Assembly: GCF_009604405.1 (NCBI RefSeq)
Contig: NZ_WEGK01000002.1
Span: 558,001-622,000, forward strand
DNA length: 64,000 nucleotides
From: Nocardia macrotermitis
GTDB lineage: Bacteria; Actinomycetota; Actinomycetes; Mycobacteriales; Mycobacteriaceae
Direction of reading: 5' to 3'
Made by a program: the position numbers and the translations under genes
Shown: positions 44,464-53,854 of the stretch, piece after piece
Numbering within the stretch: position 1 is the stretch's first letter
Layout: every line of letters starts with the position of its first letter
Notes under the pieces: generated by a model
Told to the model about the DNA's origin: nothing
Database searches by the model: none
What the model saw: the letters and a program-made list of their open reading frames with translations, nothing else

Positions 44464-45621
44464 TCAGTGCGTGGTCGAGCTGATCAGACGTTCGCGCAGG
44501 GCCGCGCGGTTCGGTTTGCCCGGACCGCGCATCGGGATCTCCTCGACCAGAGCCAGTTCGCGCGGCGCGGCGGTGGTGTCGAGCTGGGCGATCACGAAAT
44601 CGCGGATCTCCTCGAGCGTCGGCGTCGCACCCGGAACCGGGACCACCACCAGGGCGACCCGCTGACCCAGGCGTTCGTCGGGCAGGCCCAGGATCACGCA
44701 TTCCGCGATGGCCGGATGATCGGCCAGCACGGCCTCGACAACCTGCGGGATCACCAGCAGACCGCCGGTGGTGATGGCCTCGTCGAGGCGGCCGGTGATG
44801 GTCAGGACGCCGTCGGTGAAGGTGCCGGCGTCGTCGGTGCGGAACCAGCCGGGTTCGGCGAACGCCGGATGATCCGGGATGCCGCGATAACCCTTGGCGA
44901 GCGTCGCGCCGCCGAGCAGGACGCGGCCGTCCTGGATGCGGATATTCGTCCCGGTCAACGGAACCCCGTCGTAGACGCACCCGCCGCAGGTCTCGCTCGA
45001 ACCGTAGGTCCGCACCACGGTGATTCCGGCGGCGGTCGCGCGTTCGAGCACCGGACGCGGGGTCGCCGCGCCGCCGACCAGAATCGCGTCCAGGGTGGCC
45101 AGCGCGGCCGCGCACGCCGGATCCTCCAGGGCCTTGATGAGCTGGGTCGGGACCAGGGAGGTGTACTTGCGCTCCCCGGTCATCCCGGCGATCGCGCTGG
45201 TCAGGCCGCTGGTCAGAAATCCGCCCGAGACGTCCAGCACCGCGGGCTCGGTCCCGGCCTGGATGGCGCGCAGCAACACCTGCAAACCGGCGATGTGATG
45301 GGTCGGCAGCGCCAGCAACCACTGGCCCGGACCGCCGAGACGCTCGTGGGTGGCCTCGCCGCTGGCGCGCAGGGCGGACGCGGTGAGCATCGCGCCCTTG
45401 GGCACACCGGTGGTGCCGGAGGTCGTCACCACCAGGGCGACGTCGTCATCGATCGGTTCGCCCGGACGCAGTGCTCCGGACAGCCTGGTCGTCTCCCTCC
45501 GGTCGCCGCCCGGGACGGGCAGCCAGGCCGGTCCGCCGCCCTCGAGGGCTTCGCGCAGATGCGGCAGGACATCACCCACCGCGGCTCCGGTAGGCATGGG
45601 GAGGGTCCGCAGAGTGCTCAC
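44464..45621 (-). CDS. menE: o-Succinylbenzoate-CoA ligase
   Basis: The 385-residue adenylate-forming enzyme activates o-succinylbenzoate for menaquinone synthesis. It is short for the family, as in mycobacteria: the N-terminus is brief and the AMP loop TTSGTTGVPKGAML comes at about residue 66. The rest is regular: TYGSSETCGGCVYDG, WFRTDDAGTFTDG, ITGRLDEAITTGG (A8 hinge) and the catalytic lysine in GPGKPNRAAL. GTG 45621 is the start. Its 3' end is 190 bases upstream of the exporter ATPase on the same strand. Confidence 0.93.
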   Translation of the reverse strand: MSTLRTLPMPTGAAVGDVLPHLREALEGGGPAWLPVPGGDRRETTRLSGALRPGEPIDDDVALVVTTSGTTGVPKGAMLTASALRASGEATHERLGGPGQWLLALPTHHIAGLQVLLRAIQAGTEPAVLDVSGGFLTSGLTSAIAGMTGERKYTSLVPTQLIKALEDPACAAALATLDAILVGGAATPRPVLERATAAGITVVRTYGSSETCGGCVYDGVPLTGTNIRIQDGRVLLGGATLAKGYRGIPDHPAFAEPGWFRTDDAGTFTDGVLTITGRLDEAITTGGLLVIPQVVEAVLADHPAIAECVILGLPDERLGQRVALVVVPVPGATPTLEEIRDFVIAQLDTTAAPRELALVEEIPMRGPGKPNRAALRERLISSTTH

Positions 45622-45686
45622 GTTCGCGATGGTGTCATGTCGGGGCCGACGACCCGGTTACGGGTCCCCGCCTCCCTTCGGTCAAC

Positions 45687-46202
45687 TCAGGGGTTGGGGC
45701 TTTCGGACGTCGGTGTCGCCAGTGGCCAGCCGCCGGCCTGGAGCCGGGAGGTCACTCGTGCGATATCGTCCTCGCCCGGCAGCTCTTTGGCAACTCGGCC
45801 GATCGCGTCCTCGATCTCGTGCCGGGCGATCTCGTCGTCCCCGGCGCGCTCCCGGATCAGCTCGTCCACGACGGCGTGGACCTCGTAATCGGTGAGTCGG
45901 CGGTGCAGGACCGCGAGCAGTGCGACGTAATCGGTCGGCGGAACGCCCTGGGGATAACCCGCGCGTAGCCAAGCCAGCACCTTCCCCAGAAGCGATCGCC
46001 TCGCCTCGGTGCTCGGCGGTTGTTCGCGTTCCGGGCGCTGTTCCGGCGCGCGGGCTCGTTCGGGTGCGAGCGGCTGCTCCGAATCACGGGACTGCTCCGG
46101 TACGTGGGATCGCTCCGCCGCGCTCTGCTGTTTCGGGGCGGGGGGCTGGTCTGATTCGCGCGATGGTTCCGGTTCCTGCGACGGTTCCGCTCCGGTGGTC
46201 AC
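45687..46202 (-). CDS. DUF3349-containing protein with extended N-terminus, Rv0543c-like
   Basis: The 171-residue protein has 65 residues of Glu/Pro/Arg/Gln-rich low-complexity sequence and then a DUF3349 helical domain (LAWLRAGYPQGVPPTDYVAL, then LLAVLHRRLTDYEVHAVVDE and DAIGRVAKELPGEDDIARV). The M. tuberculosis homologue lacks most of the N-terminal tail (recollection). The domain's role is unknown. Gene order menE-DUF3349-membrane protein-pitA matches Rv0542c-Rv0545c. Confidence 0.88.
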   Translation of the reverse strand: MTTGAEPSQEPEPSRESDQPPAPKQQSAAERSHVPEQSRDSEQPLAPERARAPEQRPEREQPPSTEARRSLLGKVLAWLRAGYPQGVPPTDYVALLAVLHRRLTDYEVHAVVDELIRERAGDDEIARHEIEDAIGRVAKELPGEDDIARVTSRLQAGGWPLATPTSESPNP

Positions 46203-46220
46203 GGATCGTCCTTTCCGTGG

Positions 46221-46514
46221 TCATTCCTGTCCGAACAGATGGATGCCGAGACGGGAAGCGAGAAAAGCCTTGGCTACGAACAACACTCCGGCGACCACCA
46301 CCGCCAGCACGACGGCGTAACACAGCGCGGCCATGGCGACCGCGGCTCGTCGGCGGGACAGCGGGGTGACCTCGGACGTTCCGGATACGCCGACCCGGGC
46401 GACGGACTGGAATCGAATCCCCACCGCGAAGATCGCGGGCAATCCGGCCCCGAAGATCAGCGCGGCGAGGGTGACCCGCCACAACTCCCGCAGATCGGTC
46501 AGCAGAGTATGCAT
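46221..46514 (-). CDS. Small two-helix membrane protein, Rv0544c-like
   Basis: The 97-residue protein has transmembrane helices around RVTLAALIFGAGLPAIFAVG and AALCYAVVLAVVVAGVLFVA, joined by a polar loop. ATG 46514 shares a base with the pitA stop (TGATG), so it is translated with the phosphate transporter and could be a helper subunit. Function not established. Confidence 0.85.
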   Translation of the reverse strand: MHTLLTDLRELWRVTLAALIFGAGLPAIFAVGIRFQSVARVGVSGTSEVTPLSRRRAAVAMAALCYAVVLAVVVAGVLFVAKAFLASRLGIHLFGQE

Positions 46515-47731
46515 CACGCCCTCCCGGCCGAGGAGGATCGTGTCGCCGCCGGAGCGTCGGGTGGGCCGGCGCGGTCTTCCCGGTCTTCCCGCGAGCCCTG
46601 CCACTGATCGTTGACGTTGCCCGCGTGCACCGGTGTGCGACGCGAGCGCAGATACATGTACCCGGCCAGCACCAGCAGCAGCGCGAACACCACCAGCACG
46701 CCGGGCAGCCCGCCGATCCCGTGCGCCAGTGCCCAGCAGATCGCCCCGGCCACTCCGGCCAGCGGCAGGGTGAACAGCCAGGCCACCACCATCCGGCCCA
46801 GCACGTTCCAGCGCACCTCGGCCTCCGGACGTCCCAGCCCGGTGCCCAGGATCGCGCCGGTGACGGTCTGCGTGGTGGACAGCGGCAGCCCGAAGTGCGC
46901 GGAGGTGAGAATGATTGCCGCACTGGTGGATTCGGCGGCCAGACCCTGCGGCGGGCTGATGTCGACCAGGCCCTTGCCCAGGGTGCGGATGATCCGCCAG
47001 CCGCCCAGCGCGGTTCCGGCCGCGATGGCCGCGGCGCAGGCCACGATCACCCACAGCGGCAGCGAGTCCGACTGCTTGCTCGAGCCGTAGGCGATCAGGG
47101 CCAGGAAGATGATGCCCATGGTCTTCTGCGCGTCGTTGGTGCCGTGCGCGAGCGAGACCAGCGAGGCCGAACCGATCTGACCCCAGCGGAAACCGCGGTT
47201 CACCACGCCGGTGTCGCTGCCGCGGGTGATGCGGTACACCAGCCAGGTGCCGATCGTCGCGATCAGGGCGGCCACCACCGGCGACAGCACCGCCGGGATC
47301 ACGATCTTGGTCAGCACGCCCTGGCTGCCCGCGGTCCAGATGACCCCGCCCCAGCCCAGCGCGGCGATGGTGGCGCCGATGATGCCGCCGAACAGCGCGT
47401 GCGAGGAACTCGACGGCAGGCCCAGCAGCCAGGTCAGCAGATTCCACAGGATGCCGCCGACCAGCCCGGCGAAGACGATAGCGAGCAGATCGCTGCCGTC
47501 GACCTGGTCGAGTCGGACGATCCTCTCGGCGACGGTCGCGGCGACCGCGACGCTCAGGAAGGCGCCGACCAGATTCAGGCTGCCGGACAGGATGACCGCG
47601 GTGTGGGGTTTGAGCGCGCCGGTGGCGATGGAGGTGGCCATCGCGTTCGCGGTGTCGTGAAAACCGTTGGTGAAGTCGAAGACAAGGGCGGTGATGATGA
47701 CGATGAGCAGAACGATCAGTTCGGCGGTCAC
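46514..47731 (-). CDS. pitA: Low-affinity inorganic phosphate transporter (PiT family)
   Basis: The 405-residue protein has about ten transmembrane helices with the two inverted PHO4 signatures: FDFTNGFHDTANAMATSIAT near the N-terminus and LAHGTNDAQKTMGIIFLALI in the second half. It takes up phosphate (usually as metal-phosphate) with protons. GTG 47731 is chosen because the first helix (ELIVLLIVIITALVFDFTNG) follows directly; the frame is open for 85 more codons upstream with no homology. The next gene, for a small membrane protein, overlaps its stop. Confidence 0.93.
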   Translation of the reverse strand: MTAELIVLLIVIITALVFDFTNGFHDTANAMATSIATGALKPHTAVILSGSLNLVGAFLSVAVAATVAERIVRLDQVDGSDLLAIVFAGLVGGILWNLLTWLLGLPSSSSHALFGGIIGATIAALGWGGVIWTAGSQGVLTKIVIPAVLSPVVAALIATIGTWLVYRITRGSDTGVVNRGFRWGQIGSASLVSLAHGTNDAQKTMGIIFLALIAYGSSKQSDSLPLWVIVACAAAIAAGTALGGWRIIRTLGKGLVDISPPQGLAAESTSAAIILTSAHFGLPLSTTQTVTGAILGTGLGRPEAEVRWNVLGRMVVAWLFTLPLAGVAGAICWALAHGIGGLPGVLVVFALLLVLAGYMYLRSRRTPVHAGNVNDQWQGSREDREDRAGPPDAPAATRSSSAGRA

Positions 47732-47874
47732 CGTTTCAGTGTGCGCTACGGCCGGGAAACCGACCCGTGGGTTCCGCTGAATCGAGACCTTCGCGCGTGT
47801 CTGCCGAATCGAGGGTGCTACAGATTTGCCATCGAGTGGAATCGGGTTGCCGGACAACCGGGCATCGCCGCGAT

Positions 47875-48270
47875 TCAGTCCTCGTGCACCCGGCTGTCCC
47901 GCCGCAGCGGATGATCCGACGGCACCTCCACGAGCACGATCGGCACACCGTCCGGATCCCGCAACCACATCTCGATCAACCCCCACGGCTCCCGCACCGG
48001 CCCGCGCTCGAGCGCGATACCCCGCGCCACCAGCGTCGCCGCCGTCTCATCGGCACTGCGCACCTGCAACCACAGCGCCCCCGCGAACCCGACAGCCGCC
48101 CCCGCGTCCCGCCCGTGCCCCGCCACCTCGATCAGCGACTGCCCCGCGAAGAACACCGTCCCGCCCGGATACTCCCGCGCCACCGCCAACCCCAACCCGT
48201 CCCGATAGAACTCCACGGTCCGCCCGTAATCGACCGGCCGCAGAATCACCCGACTACTCAGAATGTCCAC
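47875..48270 (-). CDS. Glyoxalase/VOC family protein, Rv0546c-like
   Basis: The 131-residue protein is a single VOC module: SSRVILRPVDYGRTVEFYRD, GLGLAVAREYPGGTVFFAGQ, GALWLQVRSADETAATLVAR and the metal-site glutamate in IEMWLRDPDGVPIVLVE. Substrate unknown. GTG 48270 matches the family start, but its GGAGG directly abuts the codon; ATG 48309, with GGGAG at a normal distance, is a serious alternative that adds 13 residues. Confidence 0.85.
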   Translation of the reverse strand: MDILSSRVILRPVDYGRTVEFYRDGLGLAVAREYPGGTVFFAGQSLIEVAGHGRDAGAAVGFAGALWLQVRSADETAATLVARGIALERGPVREPWGLIEMWLRDPDGVPIVLVEVPSDHPLRRDSRVHED

Positions 48271-48713
48271 CCTCCGAGCGTAGGGCGAGGCCCCCACCCC
48301 GACCGGCATATCGCTCCCGCCGCGACCATCTCGTCGCCGGACCCGCAGTCCACGGTCGCGGATTCCCTATCCGCCGAACATCTTTCGAGCCCGAGCGGTG
48401 CATCCGTGCGGCGGTGCCTGTCGGGCGGTGCGCCGCCACCGGTGTCGTCGTCCGCTGCGACCGTAGATGCGGTGTTGCCGGATCCCGCACTCGCCGAATA
48501 CCTTCCGCCTCGGTGCACGCTTGGGGTGGAGTCTCGTGCGCTGCCCGGATGTCGCATCGGTTCGTGTGCGCCCGGCAGTGCATGTCGAGGGGCCAGCGGG
48601 GCTATGGACAACGTGCGGCGATAGTCGTGGGTGGCACGGTTCCGGACACACCCGGGCGGGGCGTGTCGCCGGGTGGGGCTTGTGTCGGGAGGGCGCGGGG
48701 GCAAGATGGCGGG
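48271..48713. other. Gene-free divergent spacer before menB
   Basis: About 440 bases separate the divergent VOC and menB genes. No coding frame with a credible family, hairpin or repeat is seen, apart from the possible 13-codon extension of the VOC gene at the left edge. Promoters for both genes should be here. Confidence 0.5.
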
Positions 48714-49604
48714 GTGTTCAATGCGAAGCTGTGGGAGCCCGTGGTGGGGTTCGAGGATCTGACCGATATCACGTATCACCGGCACGTCGAGCAGGGGACG
48801 GTGCGGGTGGCGTTCGATCGGCCCGAGGTGCGTAATGCGTTCCGGCCGCACACTGTGGACGAGTTGTATCGGGCGTTGGATCACGCGCGGATGACTTCGG
48901 ATGTGGGGGCGGTGTTGTTGACCGGGAACGGGCCCAGTCCCAAGGACGGTGGGTGGGCGTTCTGTTCGGGTGGGGATCAGCGGATCCGGGGGCGTAGCGG
49001 GTATCAGTACGCGTCGGGGGACACCGCGGAGACGGTGGACAAGGCGCGGGCGGGGCGGTTGCACATCCTGGAGGTGCAGCGGCTGATCCGGTTCATGCCC
49101 AAGGTGGTCATCGCCCTGGTGAACGGGTGGGCCGCGGGTGGCGGGCACAGCCTGCACGTGGTGTGTGATCTGACCTTGGCGAGCCGGGAGCACGCGCGGT
49201 TCAAGCAGACCGACGCGGATGTGGGCAGTTTCGACGCCGGGTACGGGAGTGCGTATCTGGCCAAGATGGTCGGGCAGAAGTTCGCGCGCGAGATCTTCTT
49301 CCTGGGCCGGGCGTACACGGCCGAGGAGATGCACCATATGGGTGCGGTCAACGCGGTGGTCGAGCACGAGCGGCTCGAGGACGAGGCCCTGGAATGGACC
49401 GCGCAGATCCTGGGCAAGTCCCCGCAGGCGCAGCGGATGCTGAAATACGCGTTCAACCTGGCCGATGACGGTCTGGTCGGGCAGCAGCTGTTCGCCGGTG
49501 AGGCCACCCGCCTGGCCTACATGACCGACGAGGCCGTCGAGGGCCGGGACGCCTTCCTGGAGAAGCGCTCGCCGGACTGGTCCCCGTACCCCTGGTACTT
49601 CTAA
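48714..49604 (+). CDS. menB: 1,4-Dihydroxy-2-naphthoyl-CoA synthase
   Basis: The 296-residue crotonase-fold enzyme closes the second ring of the naphthoquinone by Dieckmann condensation of OSB-CoA. It shows VRNAFRPHTVDELYRALDHA, WAFCSGGDQRIRGRSGYQYA (MenB-specific), VNGWAAGGGHSLHVVCDLTL for the oxyanion hole, and FDAGYGSAYLAKMVGQKFAR. The C-terminus SPDWSPYPWYF is typical of MenB. GTG 48714 gives a 27-residue lead before the ITYHR strand, as in the M. tuberculosis protein. Confidence 0.96.
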   Translation: MFNAKLWEPVVGFEDLTDITYHRHVEQGTVRVAFDRPEVRNAFRPHTVDELYRALDHARMTSDVGAVLLTGNGPSPKDGGWAFCSGGDQRIRGRSGYQYASGDTAETVDKARAGRLHILEVQRLIRFMPKVVIALVNGWAAGGGHSLHVVCDLTLASREHARFKQTDADVGSFDAGYGSAYLAKMVGQKFAREIFFLGRAYTAEEMHHMGAVNAVVEHERLEDEALEWTAQILGKSPQAQRMLKYAFNLADDGLVGQQLFAGEATRLAYMTDEAVEGRDAFLEKRSPDWSPYPWYF

Positions 49605-49653
49605 CGGTCCAGGTCAGCGGCCTGTCTGAAATATCACCTACTGGCCAGTTCCA

Positions 49654-49682
49654 TTGGACGCCGTAAGAATGCGGGTTACCGT
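49654..49682 (+). promoter_or_regulatory. Promoter of the hotdog thioesterase gene
   Basis: TTGGAC (49654-49659), a 17-base spacer and TACCGT (49677-49682) place the transcript start at or next to the ATG at 49689, so the message is probably leaderless. Confidence 0.65.
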
Positions 49683-49688
49683 GCAGAG

Positions 49689-50345
49689 ATGAGTGAACAC
49701 ACCGAGCCGTTGATCGACCGGAGTGCGATCGATACCGCTCGTTACGCCGAGCACGGTGGATTTCCCAAGGTCGCCGAGGCCCAGCCGGGGCCGAACTTCG
49801 CGCCGTTCGTGGAGGCCATGCGCACGTTGCAGGACCTGGCGGTCTCGGTGGACTGTCCGGACGAGGTCTTCGGCGAGGCGCTGGAACGGGTGCGCCAGCT
49901 CAACGATCTCCTCGAGCCGTATCGCGCACCGGAGACCGTCGGCCCGGCCGGCCGCGTCAGCGCCCTGCCCGGCCGCGGCAGCCTGCTGATGCCGCCGTGG
50001 CAGATCGTCGAGGCGGGGCCGAACGGCATCTCCATGCGCGGGGAATTCCGCCGCTACCACCTCGGCGGCAACAGTGCCGTGCACGGCGGGGTGCTGCCGC
50101 TGATGTTCGACGACCTGTTCGGCGCGCTCGTGCACTACGCCGGACATCCGATCAGCAGAACCGCGTTCCTGCACATCAACTACCGAAAAGTCACCCCGCT
50201 GCACACGCCGTTGAAGGTCGAGGGCACGGTCGATCGGGCCGAGGGACGCAAGGTTTTCGTCAGCGCGCGCCTGCGCGACGAATCGGATAACTTGCTGGCG
50301 GAATGTGAAGGGCTCATGGTGCAGTTGCTGCCCTGGCAGCCGTAG
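49689..50345 (+). CDS. PaaI-type hotdog thioesterase; candidate DHNA-CoA thioesterase
   Basis: The 218-residue protein has about 90 helical N-terminal residues and a single hotdog domain: RRYHLGGNSAVHGGVLPLMF, DDLFGALVHYAGHPISRTAF and INYRKVTPLHTPLKVEGTVD. The HGG-D arrangement is that of PaaI/4HBT thioesterases. It lies between menB and menD, and menaquinone synthesis needs a thioesterase to release DHNA from the MenB product, so MenI activity is a good guess but unproven. It has its own promoter. Confidence 0.85.
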   Translation: MSEHTEPLIDRSAIDTARYAEHGGFPKVAEAQPGPNFAPFVEAMRTLQDLAVSVDCPDEVFGEALERVRQLNDLLEPYRAPETVGPAGRVSALPGRGSLLMPPWQIVEAGPNGISMRGEFRRYHLGGNSAVHGGVLPLMFDDLFGALVHYAGHPISRTAFLHINYRKVTPLHTPLKVEGTVDRAEGRKVFVSARLRDESDNLLAECEGLMVQLLPWQP

Positions 50346-50432
50346 TTGGTTGTAGGACAGTGTGCCTGGAACGTCCGGTGCGTATAGTTGCGTGCGCTCG
50401 CTCATCGAAAATCAATCCGGAGGAACCTGAAA

Positions 50433-50879
50433 GTGGTTGCAGCACTGTCTGAATCCCTGCTCGACGACGCCAAGCGTCCGGCATTCCTGGCCGACGCCAA
50501 AGAGGTGCTGGACGCAGAGGTGTCGGATAAGGGTGGCGCGTCGGGCCTGGCCGTCAAGGGCGGATACGCCGCGGTGAAGAAGGTCAGCCCGTCGATCGTC
50601 GCGGATGCGCTGGAATCGTTCGCGCCCAAGTTCGTCGAGAAGCTCGAGCCGTACTGGGCCGAATTCCAGGGCAACGGCGGCGGCAACTTTGCCGACCTGC
50701 TGGTTTCCAAGCAGGACGAGGTTGCCGAGGCGCTGCTGTCGGTCACCGACGCGCGGGCCGAGAGCTCCTCGCGTCCGGCGCTGCAGAAGGTCTACTCCTC
50801 GCTGCGGTCCTCGGCCAAGAAGAATGTCGCCGAGGCGCTGCCGCGGGTCGGTGACCTGGTTCAGCGTCACGCCGGCTGA
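50433..50879 (+). CDS. DUF6918-like helical protein
   Basis: The 148-residue, all-helical protein (ALSESLLDDAKRPAFLADAK, AVKGGYAAVKKVSPSIVADA, LEPYWAEFQGNGGGNFADLL, SSLRSSAKKNVAEALPRVG) has no membrane segment or catalytic motif. Similar proteins exist across Corynebacteriales with no known role. GTG 50433 follows CCGGAGG at ideal spacing. Independent of menD, which starts 109 bases later. Confidence 0.8.
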   Translation: MVAALSESLLDDAKRPAFLADAKEVLDAEVSDKGGASGLAVKGGYAAVKKVSPSIVADALESFAPKFVEKLEPYWAEFQGNGGGNFADLLVSKQDEVAEALLSVTDARAESSSRPALQKVYSSLRSSAKKNVAEALPRVGDLVQRHAG

Positions 50880-50988
50880 GTGGTGCACAGCCTTCGGTGT
50901 CGCGGTTCGCGGCCCGAAGGCTCCTCCCGGAGGTAGGTGTGAGCGGGTCCACGCACCACTGGCGGGAACAGTCTGACAGGGTGGGGGT

Positions 50989-52614
50989 GTGAATCCTTCG
51001 ACAGCGCAAGCCCAGGTCGTCGTGGACGAATTGGCACGCGGCGGCGTCCGGGACGTCGTGCTGTGCCCCGGCTCGCGCAATGCGCCACTGGCCTTCGCCT
51101 TGCAGGCCGCCGATGCCGCGGGGCGGTTGCGGCTGCACATGCGCATCGACGAACGGACCGCGGGATTCCTGGCGATCGGCCTGGCCGTCGCCAGTGGCAG
51201 TCCCGTACCGGTGGTGATGACGTCGGGGACCGCCGTGGCCAATCTGGGTCCGGCCGTGCTGGAGGCCAATTACGCGCGGCAGCCGCTGATCGTGCTGAGC
51301 GCGAATCGCCCGTACGAGATGCTGGGCAGCGGGGCCAATCAGACCGTCGAGCAGTTCGGGCTGTTCGGGTCGCAGGTACGGCTGTCGAACAGTTTGGGGC
51401 TGGCCGAGCAGGAGGACGGTTACCGGCGGCAGAACAGCGTTTGGCGGGCGGCGGTGTGCCGGGTGCTGGCCGCGGCGCGCGGGACGCGGTCGGGTAATGC
51501 CGGTCCGGTGCAGCTGGATATTCCGCTGCGGGAGCCGCTGGTACCCGATCTCGCGCCGGGCGAGGTGATTCCGGCCGGGCGAGCGGATGGATCCGCTTGG
51601 ACCGCAACGCAATACGCGACACTCGAGGTGCCCCTGGAACTGGATCTGACGCCCGACACGGTGGTCATCTCCGGGCACGGCGCGGGTCTGCGCCCCGAAC
51701 TGGCCGACCTGCCGACCGTCGCCGAACCCACCGCGCCGCGGCACGGTCCGGCCTTGCATCCGCTGGCGTTGCCGCTGTTGAAACCCCGGCAGGCGATCAT
51801 CACCGGGCGGCCCACGCTGCATCGGCAGGTGTCGCGGGTGCTTGCCGATCCCGAGGTCGAGGTGTTCGCGTTGACCACCGGTCCGCGGTGGCCCGATGTG
51901 TCCGGCAATGTGATCGGCACCGGGACCCGCGCGATCACCCGGGGGACGCCCGATCCGGCGTGGCTCGAGCGGTGTGCGGCGTTGAACGCCAAGGCTTCCG
52001 GCGTCGTGCGGGACGAGTTGGCCGGGCATCCCAAGCCGACCGGACTGCATGTGGCCGCGGTCGTGATGGACGCGTTGCGCGAGGGCGATCAGCTGCTGCT
52101 GGGCGCGTCGAACCCGGTGCGGGACGCGGCCCTGGTGTCGCATCCGCGGTCCGGGATCACGGTGAAATCCAATCGGGGCGTCGCGGGGATCGACGGCACG
52201 GTGTCGACCGCGGTCGGCGCGGCGCTGAGTCATCCCGGCCGCACCATCGCGCTGATCGGCGATCTGACGTTCCTGCACGACGCGTCGGGGCTGCTCATCG
52301 GGCCCGGGGAGCCGCGTCCGGAGGATCTGACCATCGTGGTCGCCAACGATGACGGCGGTGGCATCTTCGAACTGCTCGAGCAGGGGGATCCGCAGTACGC
52401 CGGGGTTTTCGAGCGGGTTTTCGGGACGCCGCACGGGATGGATCTGGCGGCGATGTGCGCGGCGTATCGGGTGCCGCATCGGCAGGTCGATCCGGCCGAG
52501 CTGGGGGTGGAGCTGACTCGGCACGCGCATGGGATGCGGGTGTTGGAGGTGGCCACCGAGCGGTCGAGTCTGCGGGAGTTGCACGCTGCGGTGCGGGCGG
52601 GGATCAGCGGGTAG
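50989..52614 (+). CDS. menD: SEPHCHC synthase
   Basis: The 541-residue thiamine-diphosphate enzyme adds 2-oxoglutarate-derived succinic semialdehyde to isochorismate, the first committed menaquinone step. The N-terminal Pyr domain has [20 protein letters not shown] and the catalytic Glu region [19 protein letters not shown]. The PP domain has [20 protein letters not shown] and the ThDP motif [13 protein letters not shown] with [18 protein letters not shown] 50989 is the start. menC and menF, which sit nearby in some relatives, are not in this window. Confidence 0.95.
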   Translation: MNPSTAQAQVVVDELARGGVRDVVLCPGSRNAPLAFALQAADAAGRLRLHMRIDERTAGFLAIGLAVASGSPVPVVMTSGTAVANLGPAVLEANYARQPLIVLSANRPYEMLGSGANQTVEQFGLFGSQVRLSNSLGLAEQEDGYRRQNSVWRAAVCRVLAAARGTRSGNAGPVQLDIPLREPLVPDLAPGEVIPAGRADGSAWTATQYATLEVPLELDLTPDTVVISGHGAGLRPELADLPTVAEPTAPRHGPALHPLALPLLKPRQAIITGRPTLHRQVSRVLADPEVEVFALTTGPRWPDVSGNVIGTGTRAITRGTPDPAWLERCAALNAKASGVVRDELAGHPKPTGLHVAAVVMDALREGDQLLLGASNPVRDAALVSHPRSGITVKSNRGVAGIDGTVSTAVGAALSHPGRTIALIGDLTFLHDASGLLIGPGEPRPEDLTIVVANDDGGGIFELLEQGDPQYAGVFERVFGTPHGMDLAAMCAAYRVPHRQVDPAELGVELTRHAHGMRVLEVATERSSLRELHAAVRAGISG

Positions 52615-52732
52615 GCGGCCGGACGAGTCGACGATTGCGACCAGCGGTCGGGTGGCTGATGACCGGTTACCGGTCGGAGGGTGCGCAGGGCTCGGGACGG
52701 GCCGGCGGTATTCGGCCGGAGGTGGGGCGCGG

Positions 52733-52951
52733 TCAGTAGTCGGTGTCGGCGTCTTCGGAGTTCTCGGCGTAGTCGTCGTCGAGGGGGACCTCGAGGGTCT
52801 GCTCGATGATGTCGGCTTCGTCGGCTTCGCGATCGGCTGCGGCCGTGGGGAATTCGGGTTCGGGTGCGTCGTCGGTGCGGTAGGCCGGGACGGACTGTTC
52901 GGCGCGATCGGCCTCGGGAACGTCATCGATGGTGAGGATGCGATCGGTCAT
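52733..52951 (-). CDS. Small very acidic protein (72 residues)
   Basis: MTDRILTIDDVPEADRAEQS is followed by a long Glu/Asp-rich tail ending DDDYAENSEDADTDY. It has an AGGAG ribosome site eight bases before ATG 52951. It is predicted to be disordered, with no known family. Confidence 0.6.
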   Translation of the reverse strand: MTDRILTIDDVPEADRAEQSVPAYRTDDAPEPEFPTAAADREADEADIIEQTLEVPLDDDYAENSEDADTDY

Positions 52952-53183
52952 CGGGTGCTCCTGTCCGGCGGGGGCGAGTCGCCCGCTGCTGCTCTACAAG
53001 GTCGAGAGTCCTCCGTTCGGGAGAGACTGGCAACCTGTCGGCGATCTGATCGCGTGCGAGGTGTTCCGATGCTGGTGACCGCATTTCGGGGAGTTCCGCA
53101 CGCGCACCGATGAATTCGACGAGTGCGGGTCGTCAGATCTGCGAGGGACCGGTATGTCCGGGCCGCCGCATGCGAGGAGAACC

Positions 53184-53762
53184 ATGACCACACCATTGTT
53201 CGATCTGGAGAATGCCGCGACGCTGCTGGAGTTGGTCGTCGCCGGAATCACCGACGACCAGCTCGACAACCCGACTCCCACCGATATGACGGTCGGCGAG
53301 ATGGTGCAGCACGTCCTCGGATTTACCGAGGGATTCCGGCGCGGAGCCACGAAGGAGGGCATCGGAGCCTCGGTCCCACCCTCCGAGGCCGCACCGCAAA
53401 CCCTCCCGCGGGACTGGCGTTCCCTCGTCCCCGCCCAGTTGAAAGCCCTGGTCGCCGCCTGGCGCGAGCCGACCGCCTGGGAGGGCGAAACCGAAGTGGG
53501 CGGCGCGACCGCCCCCGCCCCCGGAATGGCCCTGTTCGCCCTCGACGAGGTCATCGTGCACGGCTGGGACCTGGCCCGCGCCACCGCCCAACCCTTCACC
53601 CCCACCGACCACGACCTGGTCCCCCTCCTGGAAATGCTCGCCGACACCCCGCCCGAAGGCGTCCCCGGCCTCTTCGGCCCCCGCAGACCCGTCACCCCCG
53701 AAGCCTCCCTCCTCGACCGCGTCATCGCCCTCACCGGCCGCGACCCGGCCTGGCGCGCCTGA
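53184..53762 (+). CDS. TIGR03086-type DinB-like metal-binding protein
   Basis: The 192-residue protein is of the maleylpyruvate isomerase/DinB-like four-helix type: TVGEMVQHVLGFTEG holds the first metal-ligand His and ALFALDEVIVHGWDLARATA the second (HGWD). Relatives in mycothiol-making actinobacteria include mycothiol-dependent isomerases and many unknowns. ATG 53184 follows CGAGGAG. Substrate unknown. Confidence 0.85.
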   Translation: MTTPLFDLENAATLLELVVAGITDDQLDNPTPTDMTVGEMVQHVLGFTEGFRRGATKEGIGASVPPSEAAPQTLPRDWRSLVPAQLKALVAAWREPTAWEGETEVGGATAPAPGMALFALDEVIVHGWDLARATAQPFTPTDHDLVPLLEMLADTPPEGVPGLFGPRRPVTPEASLLDRVIALTGRDPAWRA

Positions 53763-53854
53763 ATCCCGAGCGCGTCGACCACCCCGCCCACGAGCAGCCC
53801 GAAGACCCGAAGGACCGGCGTGCCCGATCCGCTGCGTGGCCTCGGTGAAACGAG

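Noticed and set aside
47732..47986. 85-codon upstream extension of pitA
   Set aside because: The extra residues show no transporter homology and lie ahead of the conserved first helix; GTG 47731 fits the family length.
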